Below are positions 11,609 to 21,951 of a DNA stretch of 44,258 bases, in pieces (within the stretch, counting starts at the first letter, position 1; each line of letters starts with the position of its first letter). The position numbers and the translations under genes were made by a program. The notes beneath the pieces were generated by a model that saw nothing but the letters and a program-made list of their open reading frames with translations, was not told the DNA's origin and did not search any database. Origin of the DNA: Actinomortierella ambigua (taxonomy: Eukaryota > Mortierellomycota > Mortierellomycetes > Mortierellales > Mortierellaceae); NCBI GenBank assembly GCA_016098155.1, contig JAAAJB010000281.1, positions 1-44,258 of the forward strand, given 5' to 3'.

Positions 11609-11746
11609 ATGAAGTTCGCCGTTGTCCTCCTCGCCGTTGTTGCCACCCTGGCCACCGTGTCTGCCGTTCCCCTGCGCGGAGGCTCGAAGCCCTGCAATGT
11701 CGTCGCTGTCGATAGCTACAACCCCGACCGCCAGGCTCCTTGCTAA
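11609..11746 (+). CDS. Small secreted two-cysteine peptide, 45 residues
   Basis: A complete single-exon frame runs from ATG in a CAGCC-ATG context to TAA. Residues 1-19 are a textbook signal peptide: MKF, then a hydrophobic Val/Leu/Ala core ending VSA, with AXA-like cleavage after residue 19. The predicted mature peptide has only 26 residues. It carries two cysteines, at precursor residues 28 and 45, the second being the last residue, so one intramolecular disulfide would make a ring of 18 residues. Codons in third position are mostly C or G, as in well-expressed genes here, although the protein is tiny. A TATA box and C/T-rich leader precede it, and an A-rich stretch follows the stop. I recognise no family; effector, antimicrobial or signalling peptide are guesses. 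Isolation from other genes by several kb upstream supports an independent transcription unit. Confidence 0.65.
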   Translation: MKFAVVLLAVVATLATVSAVPLRGGSKPCNVVAVDSYNPDRQAPC

Positions 11747-13640
11747 GCCGACCATCGTGATCCCTCCAACAAAAGAAACGAAAAAAAAATAACTCGAGAA
11801 CATAGAAGTGAACTTATCGGCTGTTATGTTCATAGCCCTTTATTTTTTTGTCCTTAGAGGAACATATACCACAAATTATACCATTCTATTCCTCTACTTT
11901 TCATGTACGGTCCCTTCTATGTCGACTTGTGCTGCATGCAACCAAAAAAAAAAGAGAGAGGGAAAACTGGTGCTGTTGTCTTCCTGAATAGACATGTATA
12001 ACTATATAGTCGTATGCATGGGTGGTGTGCAGGGCCTTGTCCCTCTCATGCCGACTGTGTACTCTGTACCAAACAGTCGGCCACAATATCTCTTTCGCAT
12101 CAAGAGCTGTGCTATTCTTTCCTTTTTTTCATCTCTCCTACGGTTTTCGTTCTCCCTCCCTCCACCCCCCCTTTCAGAGCTGTGCACTTATCATCGAGGG
12201 GCGGGCTTTTGTCGGGTTATTGTTGTTGATAATGAGGAGGGGTGTAACGTGTGGGCAACCGACGTTTTCCGCGTGAGGGCGCGTGCTGAAGCAAGCTGGA
12301 TATCCAAACTCCGACGGCTATTACGCTCCAAACCCCGGCTGGGGCGACAGGGGATTGTGTAAAAGAAAAAAAAAAGGCACACGGGCCAGAGCCCCTCAAG
12401 TAGAAGACTTCCAATGGTTCTTGGAAGGAGAAGAAAAGGCATGTGAAAAAAGAAAAAGAAAAGGTGTAATGCGCTACACCACATTCTTTTCTATCGGGAG
12501 TTTCTTTTTTAGCCAAGAGGGTCTTTTCTCTCTCTCGAGAGAGAGGATGACGGGAAAGGTACGAAATGATGAATATACGCCCTTTTCTTATATGTCCCCG
12601 AGAACGACACAACAACAGACCGCTTGAACAGCGAAACATGGTGGGAATGGGGACATCAATTTGATTGGGTCACACAGGGTGAATGCTGTCTGCGCTACTT
12701 GTTTTTTTTTCTCTACCTTGAGCGTGTTCATACCTTGTTGATGAGTCTAGGCTAGGCAATTAAAAAAAAAAAGTGGCCTAGAAAAATGTCCCCATGGTGA
12801 GCATGTCTGCTGATTGTGTTGATTGAGGATAGGGCCAAAGGAACGAGTGAAGCGTTGTCAACAATAACAACAACAACAGTCAGAAAGGAAGGTAGTCAAG
12901 AGAAAGGCTACAGTTGCAAAAACATGGCTGAAGGAGAGGATGAAGAAAGGCCTACACAGGATCACGCAACTTGATATTATTGTTGTTGTTTTTTCAGCCC
13001 TAGCTCGACATTGCACCATGTTGTCTCTTCCCTCCAAAAGACGGAACACAAAGAGTCGCGAGGAAGGGGGGCGAGGCGAGGCGAGGCGAGACGAGACCAG
13101 GGCGAGACGAGGCAAAGGCAGTGAGGGAGAGAGGAAGAGGGGAAGGGGAGGGGACACCACCATTCCCAATTCGTCACGAAGCCTTTCTTGTGATTCCAAC
13201 GTTTCTATCGGTGCCATCATTTTGGCCATTTTGGAGTTTGGAAAAAGAACGAGAGAAAGGAAAGAGTGAGGCAAAAAGGGTCCGGGGAAAGGGAGGAGGC
13301 TGATGTGAAAAGGGTCCTCCATTCCCCTCTCTTTCCTTTTTTTCCCTTGCCGTTCCTTGTCATCTTTCCCCTTTTCTGTCTTCTGTGCATCCCCACAGCT
13401 CACCATTATTTCTCCGTATTCAAAGCACTAGGTTGTTTTCTGTTCTCTTCTCGTCCCCCAAAAACTGCGAAACTCTTTCACCCATTGACCAACTCCTTTC
13501 TTCCACTTCCACCTTCTCTTCCGATCCCATTACATCCTCCTTCAATTGTCTTTCTTTCCCTCGTGGCTTTCGTCTCCTACTCCAGCCACTCTTCTCCCAT
13601 CCTCCCCCCTTACTACTTCAACATTCTCCTTCGTTACATC
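11747..13640. other. Intergenic region, no gene seen
   Basis: The first part should be the 3' untranslated region of the secreted-peptide gene. The rest has short low-complexity open frames on both strands and an 18-bp CT/AG palindrome at 12528-12545. Further on are a GAGGC-type tandem near 13068-13112 and a long C/T-rich stretch (about 13310-13630) that reads as the leader of the next gene. Confidence 0.5.
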
Positions 13641-14250
13641 ATGAGGGTCCGGTTTCACTTGGAGGAAGAACCTCGGGCGGTGTACACGTTTACTACATCC
13701 GACCCCCAGACGAGCGTTGCACACATCCGGAACTGCATCGCGTCGATTCTTTACGTCCTTCCTGGCGATGTCACCCTTCTCTACCGTGACAGCGAGGTAA
13801 AGAGAGAAAGAGAGCGGGAGGTAGAATATGTGTATGAGTGAACAACGAAAGTGGGAGAGGGAAGGGGACTTGAAAAGACAAAGAGTTCACACCCGCATTA
13901 GCAATATCGAGATTGCGAGAGGAAAAAACAAAAAAGAAAACCGAGGATTGGGAATTGGGAAGCTCATGGCTCATGCATGGCTCATGGCTCTTTATCATTT
14001 TTTTTGGTGGTCTCTCACTCATCTATGGGAACCCATTTTCTTTTCTTATTAGATGCTCGACAGTGAGATGGTCGAGTCGTTCGACTGGAGCGACGCTGGC
14101 GACTCGATTCGGGCCAAGGTCACTTCGTACATGGCAGGCTGTCGAACGCGGCCCTTCTACTGCCATCTTTCGACCTTTTGTGCTCGAGGCCAACTCTTTT
14201 CCCGAGACCAGCTAAAAAACACGGTGGAACTGCAGTTTGCCCCATCTTGA
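13641..14250 (+). CDS. Orphan two-exon protein, 117 residues, possible beta-grasp fold
   Basis: Exons 13641-13796 (52 codons) and 14053-14250 (65 codons plus stop) join in phase 0 across a 256-nt intron with a GTAAAG donor and a TTAG acceptor after a pyrimidine tract. The ATG follows a long C/T-rich leader. The order of segments is strand MRVRFHLE, strand AVYTFTTS, helix-like SVAHIRNCIASILYVL and strand DVTLLYRD. An acidic turn (EMLDSEMVESFDW), a strand with Cys residues (SYMAGCRTRPFYCHLS) and a short tail ending FAPS follow. The pattern of strands around one helix resembles ubiquitin- or PB1-like folds; that is inference. No catalytic motif, signal peptide or membrane segment is visible. The splice junction doubles a DSEMLDSEM-like motif, which is natural sequence and not an assembly error as far as I can see. 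I do not recognise the family. Confidence 0.6.
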
Positions 14251-15258
14251 TGGTGGATGTCGCCTTGAGGTGGCACACATATCACACACACACACACACA
14301 CACACAAGATACCTTTTTGTTCTCTCTCTATCTCTCTTTTTTTGCACAGCAACTCAAGAGTTTCTCCCACTTTTGTACATAAAAAAAAATTGACTATTCC
14401 CATGTTGTTTGCAGTGCCCAAATATTTGACAGTGTTGTTCATGCGAAAAAAAAAGAAAGGGGGAGGGGACAGTGGTAGAAGAGGGCTCAAGGTCCAAGCC
14501 ATGGATATCCATCGCTATCTGGGATGGAATATTTGAGAGGGGAGGACGCAAAAGTTTTTCTTTTGCGATGGGATAAAAACCGCGATATCTCTCCGTACAG
14601 CTTTGCAGTGCTGTGTATTGTTTTTCTATTTGGGAGGGAAAGAGAGGGGAGGCGAGGACCTTTGAGTTTTCCGGGTTCGTCTGTTGCTCTAAAAAGGGCA
14701 TGGGCATGGTGAGAAGAGCCCCTGTGTTCAGATGGCCTTTGTGAATGCAGGGGACATCGTCGAGAGTTAGATGCGTGACCCTTCCCCTTCTCCCTCCCGT
14801 TAGGGTTTCGTCGAATCAGATGGCTCGAAGCATGCCCACAAATACCAAGTGTCCTTGGGAAAATGCAAAAAAAAACAAAAAAAAAAAAAAAAAGAGCCAT
14901 TTTGATATACACCGTCAAGTGAAAGCAACTATGATATTCAGGTTACAGAAACAAATGGCGGTTGACGCCATTGAAATTCCTCCATCATGCCATGCCATGC
15001 CAAGCAAAAAGGAGAGAACCGATGACAAAGCAACAATTGCTCTTGATGGTCATGAGATTTTTATATTTTTTTGTTCCGCGAAATAGGCGGAGGTAAACAA
15101 GCTGGCCACGGCCATCGGGAGGAGTGCCGAAAAAAAAAAACGAAATCTGAGAGAGGGGGAAGGAGATGAGCGGGGAAAGGAGGGAAAGGTAGCAAAGCAG
15201 TGTAACGAACTTGTTCATCCCTAGCCTCATCCAAGCTGTACTTTTTTTTTTCTGTCTG
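14251..15258. other. Intergenic region between convergent genes
   Basis: No gene is seen. It holds the 3' regions of the orphan gene (plus) and the kinase (minus), a CA microsatellite at about 14285-14307 and A/T homopolymers near 14868-14893 and 15240-15250. Confidence 0.5.
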
Positions 15259-18125
15259 CTAAAACTCTTCATCCGATACCCATTCGGTCTGACTCACGAA
15301 TGGTCGCCGATGGTGTTGCCGATAACGGGACATGATCTCCACCGTTGTTTCTCCCGTCGTCGTCGTCGTCGCCCATCGGTCACCATCTCCGTCGTCCTCT
15401 CCTTCCCCTCTGCCGTAGTACCCGCTGCCACCATCAAGATCGCCGTTGTCACCATAGTCGTCATCGCTGTCACTAGGCCCTCCTCCCCCAAAGCCAAAGC
15501 CAAAGCCAAAGCCTCCTCCACTGTCGCCATCATCGTCTCTCTCCTCCCGTTCTCGACGACGCCTCTCTCGCAATGTCTGTTGGATGGCGCAGATATCAAC
15601 ATGGTCGTCGCCGTCGTCGCCGTCATCGTCGTCGCCCTTTGATGAGGCCGTCGTCGCAACGTGTAACGATGGTCGACTCCCAATGGCCCGCACGAGGTCC
15701 AATGCCTCTCTGGCGCCAAGACGCTGCTTGGAAGAATAGATGACAAGTCTGGAAATGACATCTACCGCAGTCTTCGTTGCTCGGGTAGGTGGCGGTCGAG
15801 TTTCCTTCTCCTCATGCGAGACAGGATCCTCCTGGTCTGCGGTTCCAAGCAAAAGTGTAGACAAAGGCGTCACCTCCCTTGCTTGGAAGTTGAGTTTACC
15901 ATAATCCGGCATTTCGGAAAACTCCTGAGAAAAAAAAAGGGAGAGCAAAATAACCACATTAGTTTCACTCTTGACAATCATCATCGCCTCCACAACGTTA
16001 GTCTATTGCATTTAGGATTTTTTTCTTGTCTTGTCTTTTTTTAAGGAGGGAGATGTTGAGCAAAACAAAGTTGATGGGCAGAGAGAGAGGGCGAGAGACA
16101 GACAAACATACAGCGACAGCAACAACAACAGCAACACACACACAAAAACACACACGCACACGCATGCACACGTACCGGCCAGTTGTCCACAGTGGGGGAG
16201 CCCAGAACCTTGACAATTGCGCAGATGAGGCCAATGTCGGTATCGGCATCAAATAGTGGGCCACCCAAGAAGAGTTCGGCAAAGAGGACACCTGCGGACC
16301 ACATATCGACTGATTTGCCATATCTCTGAGAAGAAAACAGCAGCTCTGGTGCTCGATAGTTTCTATTCGCAAGAGATGGGTATCTTTTTAGTGTCGGGCA
16401 TTGGAAAAGAGGGGAATGGGAAGAACGGGATGGGATTGATGTGGTTTTTTTTTTTTTTTTTTTTTTTCACTCGGTTTCTGGTTAGATTTGACCAAGGGTC
16501 CAAATGTTCGGAACATCCATTCTCCCTTACCTTGTGCCAACTTCGAACGTGTAAAGACTACCACTCTCCAATGGTTGCTGCTGTTGCTGGTCCACATCCT
16601 CGCCCTCCTCTCTATCACCACTCTCTGGTCTGGGTGATGGAGATTGATCTAGATATTTGTCCTTGATGGCACAGCCAAAATCAGAGATGGTACAAAATAC
16701 CCGTAGATCATCTTCGTTGCTCTGGCCATTGTTGTTGTTGTTTTTCTCGTCCTCTGTCGGTGACGTCAACATGGCCCAGTCCATCCATCCTTGCGTCGAC
16801 ACCAAGATATTGCCTGCCGAGATATCCCGGTGGATGAGCTGTGCCTCCTCATGGATCCAATCCAGACCCTCGAGGATCTGTTCCATGCACGTCCTGACCA
16901 ACCGTGGACGTGTTTTGGACCATCCAGACTGGATCAGATCACGGAGCGTCAGAGGCATGTACGGGAGGAGGAGGCCTCCGATCCGAGGCTGCGCCTTGTA
17001 GTATTGCTTGAGGTCCTGTGGATCTAGCACCCGTGTGGTTGCTGTTCTCAATGTCAAAGACGGGGGCCCGTCTTGATCTACATTGTCATCGTCGTCGCCA
17101 TCGTCGTCGTCGTCGTCCTCGAGATCACTCTCGCCCAAGAAACTACCATCGTCCTCTTCTGAATCCGAAAATCGGCGCGAGCGGTGATGACTGGGCTCTA
17201 ACGACGCTGGGTCAAAGCGGAAGAGCGCCGGCGGGGGTTCAAGACTCATTGCTAACGGGTCGGATGTCGTCGTTATCGCCGCCACCGCCGCCGCGTCAGC
17301 CCTTCCTTGAGAAGGCACTACTAGCAAAGGGGCTGGTGATATCAGATTGTTCAGACGCCGAGCAGTGTCGAGCAACGCTGGGCTGTCGCTCCATTCCTGG
17401 CCCCGAGGGTTGTCCTCCTCCTCCTCCCTCTCTTCCGGTCGCCCTGATCCTCGTACTGGTGGTGGCAATGACGATAGATCTTCTTCTTTCCTGAGAGGTG
17501 CACCTGTCCAGCCCAAGAGCGCAATGACATGCCGATGTCCCTGTGCGGCCTGGAGGGCTCGTAGTTCGCGACGGGCCTTGATCCCGAAGCGGACGGTCTC
17601 GGGCTGCCTGGACTGGACTTGGAGGGGAGCGAGGGGCGCCGATCCGTTTTCCTGTTGCTGTTCTGCCGATTGATCTTGAGGAAGGTGGTCCTCTTGGTCG
17701 GGGGAAGGAGAAGAGGGCAATGTTTGGTTGGACAAGAGGCGAAGGCGAGCGAGCCATGAAGCGTGTGCGGACGAAATTGGACTATCCTGCGGCCGAGGCT
17801 GGAGTGGGTCATGGTCCTTGTCCAAGGCGTCCTGGTCGTTCTGGTCCTCCTGATCCTCCTGGTCACTCTCAGAGTCGTCGTACGATCGTTTTTGGCGGCT
17901 GTCGAGAAGGTACTTGATCGCCACAGTGGTACGGTGCGTCATCACATAAGCCGTTTCTGGCTCTTGCGGCGACAGGGCCTGAGCCACCTCTTGGAGAGTT
18001 TGTAATGGAGCATGGTCGTTGGCGGCGAGATGTGCATGGCTGAAATGAAGTAGCCGTGCTTTGACAATCCTGTCGCCCGTGTAGGGATTCTCATGCAAGA
18101 TGCCGGCGGTTTTCAAAAGGTACAT
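15259..18125 (-). CDS. Cak1/Csk1-like CDK-activating-type protein kinase with large acidic inserts
   Basis: Three exons: 18125-16531, 16362-16176 and 15924-15259, giving 815 residues. Introns have GTAAGG and GTACGT donors and TAG and CAG acceptors. Kinase landmarks in order: beta-3 lysine in VAIK (K71), alpha-C Glu in RREL (about E187), LLLPYM hinge near 385-390, IHRD at 431-434 with N439, SDFG at 481-484, GTRNYRAPELL across the first splice, and YGKSVDMWSAGVLFAEL. The C-lobe arginine follows in VISRLVIYSSKQRL. The CMGC-type APE region and C-lobe suggest a monomeric CAK of the Cak1/Csk1 type. No glycine-rich loop is visible before VAIK; budding-yeast Cak1 also lacks it. Odd points are inserts of about 110 residues between K71 and alpha-C and about 170 before the hinge, an insert in the activation segment, and an acidic Gly/Phe-rich tail (685-815). 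The start is the only upstream Met, 102 bp from the next gene's stop. Confidence 0.88.
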
Positions 18126-18227
18126 GATTCAAATGAAGTAAAAAAAAAAAAAACAATTGAACTCAGGGGTAAAAAAAAAAGGCTTTACTTTTGTTGTACT
18201 TCTACATGCCAGCAAAGGGATTTTTGT

Positions 18228-19854
18228 TTAATCCTTGCTGCCTCCTCCACGTCTCTGGTTCCACCATGACTTTGTCTTATCCCATGCGGATCCCTGCGTC
18301 TCTTGTGGAGAGGAGGATGGCTCAGAGGTGGCGTGCCTATGTGGGTTAGGCGTTAATCGCGCAAATTTGTCCGCATCCTTGTTGTAGTCGATTGCCCATT
18401 GCTGACACCTGTTCCAGATGTGGGTCTGTCCACCATACAGATAGGCCAGGCCAAATGTCGCTCCAGCCAAATGGGCCTGTAGGAGAGCAAAAATGGGAAG
18501 GTAGAGAGCCATGTTAGAACTAACCTGAGCTGTGCTATGCATAGCTTTTAACATTACACACACACAACTCTCCCACTGGTCAAATTCAAAAACTTACATA
18601 GTGATCAAAGGTCCTCCAGCCTCGAAGAATACCAACAAGGTCGAGGCCCATCATGGCACCAAGGGCAAAAGGGATCTTGATGGGGAAGAAGGGCAGGAAG
18701 ATGAGGAACACGCTCGCGTCCGGGTGCATGTACGCCGTGGCGCTGACACAACCAAAGAGAGCGCCGCTAGCACCGAGTGAGGGCACCATGGCCAACCAGG
18801 CAGTGCGACCGGCGACAGTAAACAGATGGGAGACGAGGGAGGCGGTCATGCCAGTGGTCAAATAAAAGGCCAAGAACTGTTCCCGCCCCATGTGGTCGTG
18901 CAAGGACGCGCCAAAGGAGTAGAGCGCAAACATGTTGAGGCCGAAATGCCACAGGTGGTGGTGGCTAAAGACCGACGTCAAGAGCGTGATCGACCGGCCA
19001 CTATTGGGGCTGTGCATGAACCATTTCTCCATGAACGGGCCCAGGCGAGGGATCTGCCAGGCGGCAAAGACAATCGAGTTGATTCCGATGATGCCCCAAA
19101 TGGTCCGCTCACCGGGAGTCAGTTCCACCCATCGTTGTCGCAACATCCAGATCGCCTTTTGCACCTCCAGCGGCACCCCAATCTCCTGGATCCATCGGAA
19201 CCGCTCCAAGACCCTTGCCCACCGCTCCTGCAGGATCTCTGTCTGCAGCTGCACAAACTCGCCCGCCGTCGGCCGATCGTTCTTGGCGCGCGCTCGCCAC
19301 GCTTGGATACGCTTAATGAGCGTCACCTGGTTCCGCTCCCAGACGTACGCGGCCACGGCAAAGGCGCCTGCAGAGGCGACCGTTGTGAAGAGCACCGGTT
19401 TGACAAACGCTTGGAAGGGCGTCGGGGGTCGGAAGGCTCCCCGGAATGGAAGGAACGAGCCGGGTGGGTAGGAGAGCGCGCCGGACGAGGATGGATCCAT
19501 CGTCTCGGACAGAACCATCGACGACCGGCCGCTGCCGTTGCTGCCTTGTGAGGGCGTAGAAAGATGGTGGCGGTTCCTTGGCGGTTGTCGGAGAAGTGTG
19601 TTTCGGGAACTTTGGCTTAGTAACGGTCGCATGTGCAGTAACCGCCAATGGCGGGAAGGACTGTGCATGGCATGAGGAGACGAGAGAAATGACCATTGCA
19701 GGCAAGGCGAGGCTTGCATGCCACGACTGCCATTGCACCGTCGTAGCATGCCGAGCATCGTTCTTGATGTGGGACTGGACAACATGGAGGCCAGAGCGGT
19801 GGAGAGAGTGAGGAGGAATGAGTGTTCGCCGTTTTTTTTTGTTCCCTCATGCAT
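18228..19854 (-). CDS. PCP1: Mitochondrial rhomboid protease (Pcp1/PARL-type)
   Basis: Exons 19854-18598 (419 codons) and 18476-18228 (82 codons plus stop) give 501 residues. The 121-nt intron has a GTAAGT donor and ACAG acceptor. The Arg/Ser-rich, acid-poor N-terminus looks like a mitochondrial presequence. A lone membrane segment (about 150-170) precedes the six-helix rhomboid core, the 1+6 layout of PARL and Pcp1. HHHLWHFGLNMFAL gives the oxyanion His/Asn. The catalytic serine is in GASGALFG (S363). The catalytic histidine is H421, just after the splice (HYAHLAGATFG). It acts in the inner mitochondrial membrane; family roles are maturation of cytochrome c peroxidase and of the dynamin-like fusion GTPase. 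Start uncertain: later Mets at residues 24 (position 19785) and 33 also give a good presequence. Confidence 0.93.
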
Positions 19855-19952
19855 TGTTGTATTCCAGAAGCAGTCATTTTTTTCTTTTTCTTTCGCTCTT
19901 CTTCTTTCTCCTGCACCTCTTCATTCATTGCCCTTCACGTCACATTAACACC
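19855..19952. promoter_or_regulatory. Short shared upstream region of PCP1 and ESS1
   Basis: Only 98 bp separate the outermost PCP1 ATG (minus) and the ESS1 ATG (plus). The stretch is T-rich on the plus strand with no clear TATA box. The region is longer if PCP1 starts at an inner Met. Confidence 0.4.
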
Positions 19953-20902
19953 ATGGTAGGTTTTGTTTAGCATTTCGACAGCCTGGAGTCTTGCCGCTTC
20001 GTCTGTTGCCCATATTGACCGCCACTTGTTTTAGAAAGAGAAGAAAAGAATGAGCGCGTTTTGCAAAGAGAGAGAGATAGAGATAGAGAGAGACTGACAG
20101 TCTGTACTTCTTTTTTTTTTGTCTTTCGGATAGTCTTCTTCCAACAACTACGGTCTTCCTGAAGAGTGGGAGCTCCGCTGGTCGCGTTCGCGTAACCTGC
20201 CCTATTTTTACAACAAATCGACGACAGAGTCGCGTTGGCAGGCACCCGATGGCATCGACTCGAGTGTGCTGCTCACTTTCCAGAAGGACTACCAGAGCCA
20301 GCACCAGCAACAGTCGGAGAGTGCCCAGAACACCTCTAGCGGCAGCCCCCGGAGAGTGCGTGTTTCGCACTTGCTTGTCAAGCATGAGGGATCCCGTCGT
20401 CCAAGCTCGTGGAGAGAAGTATGTTATCATTCCGTCTTCTTCTGGAAAGGGGTGGGGAGGGGGGGGGAGTTCTGCTAGCTAAAAGTCTTTCCGCAATGAG
20501 ATGGAACATTGCTGAGCTCACGCATGTTTTACCTTTTTTCTATTTTTTTTTCTCACGGCGCATACCATACCCTACGCGACACACAACTCACATCCATTCG
20601 TATACATTCTCGTTATCTTTTTTCTTTCTTTCTAGCCCAATGTCACGAGAAGCAAAGAAGATGCATTGCTGCGCTTGGAAGGATTCCAAAAGTCGATTGA
20701 GGCCGGCGAGGCGACGCTGCAGGGGCTGGCGGTAACAGAGTCCGACTGCTCGTCGGCCAAAAAGTCGGGCGACCTAGGCTTCTTTGAGCGTGGCCAGATG
20801 CAGCCCGAGTTTGAACGGAGCTCGTTCGCCCTCAAGGTCGGCGAGATGAGCGGCCCTGTTTGGACTGATTCTGGTGTCCATCTGATCGTCCGCACTGGTT
20901 AA
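19953..20902 (+). CDS. ESS1: Peptidyl-prolyl cis-trans isomerase Ess1/Pin1 (WW + parvulin)
   Basis: Three coding exons: 19953-19955 (the ATG alone), 20134-20418 and 20636-20902, giving 184 residues. Donors are GTAGGT and GTATGT, acceptors TAG. The WW domain starts LPEEWELRWS and ends in the second conserved Trp (SRWQAPDG), near residues 8-41. A Gln/Ser-rich linker follows (about 51-72). The parvulin domain begins VRVSHLLVKH and carries the phosphate-binding basic loop (K and RR in KHEGSRRPSSWR). It also has the active-site Cys in ESDCSSAK, GDLGFFERGQM, FALKVGEMSGPV and the His of SGVHLIVRTG. All key Pin1 residues are present. It isomerises phospho-Ser/Thr-Pro bonds, chiefly in the RNA polymerase II tail, in the nucleus. 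The single-codon first exon is forced by frame: no in-frame Met exists in exon 2 before the WW domain. Confidence 0.95.
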
Positions 20903-21951
20903 GCTCCCCACCTCCTCCACCCCTGCCTACTCTGGATCCTATTAGTAAGCGGGACATTAAAACCTTTCAACCTTGCAACTCGCTTCATGAGTATCATTAA
21001 CTACTTTGTTTTGGACATGATGATGGATAAGGCTCGTCGCGAGGAGCAGAGGAACGACCTTATCTTATTTATTTATTTATTTTGGCGATGGAGCAGATGT
21101 TGCGACCAAAGAAAGCTTGGGAGCACCATTCGTTGATCTCTGAACGATCCGGCTCTATCATGGTCGTGTGGACCATGGACAGGGCTGGATGACATCCATG
21201 GTTGTCTGGAATGCAGCTCTTGGTCTCAATCATGCCAAAATGACCCCCTTTTTTATTATATCTTGGTGATGGTCAGTATCATACATGTTGGTGATCTGAC
21301 GACTGTATTGTCGGCAGTATCACTCATTCCATCAACAGATGGATTGACCATCAGGCAATTCGTGTAACCACCTGGAGTGCACAGCCTACTGCCAAAGCCA
21401 GAAGGTTGACGATGACGATGGATGGCAAAGGGGTCTACTCTGCTGGCTGTGGCATGCGCTCCTGCATCGGTGGTGGTCATCTCCGGCCAGGGGGAGGTGG
21501 GTGGGCAGTTGGACACGAGGGAAATAACCGCATTGCACGAGTAAAACACACAACGTCTGGAGTAAGCAAAAAACCCAAGGAGACAAGGTTGGGATCTACG
21601 TCAATAATGGGAAGGACACAATACATACTGAAGCCACAATTTTGGATTGGCTGGTGGGACGGGAGGAAGGAATATGGCTTTTTCAAGGGTGCCTACTCTA
21701 CAGCATCAGCGACTGACGACAGCAATGACAAGGAGAATCCTCCGGACCACTCATACTTTTCAACCCACCTCTTCTTTCGCGCGCCTGGTCGAAGTACTAT
21801 CACTGCTGGGGCCACCACGACTGATGATAGGCTATAGCTATAATAATGTCGTAGCGCGCTTTGGGTAAAATAATTTGGGGAATTCCCCGATTAGTTCAAC
21901 ACTCAAAAATAGTTTTTTATTCATTTACATTCAATTGCACCAGGAACCATC
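20903..21951. other. Intergenic region with two unconvincing open frames
   Basis: The first part is the ESS1 3' region. A 97-codon minus-strand frame (21549-21256) and a 143-codon plus-strand frame (21406-21837) overlap. Both have mixed composition, but neither shows a family motif, a promoter or splice support. I leave them uncalled. The last 90 bp precede the next gene. Confidence 0.45.

Noticed and set aside
15211..15642. 143-codon plus-strand frame
   Set aside because: Antisense of the acidic kinase tail; Val/Ala/Ser runs mirror GAC/GAT repeats.
18826..19551. 241-codon plus-strand frame over PCP1
   Set aside because: Antisense shadow of the rhomboid gene, which has full motif support.
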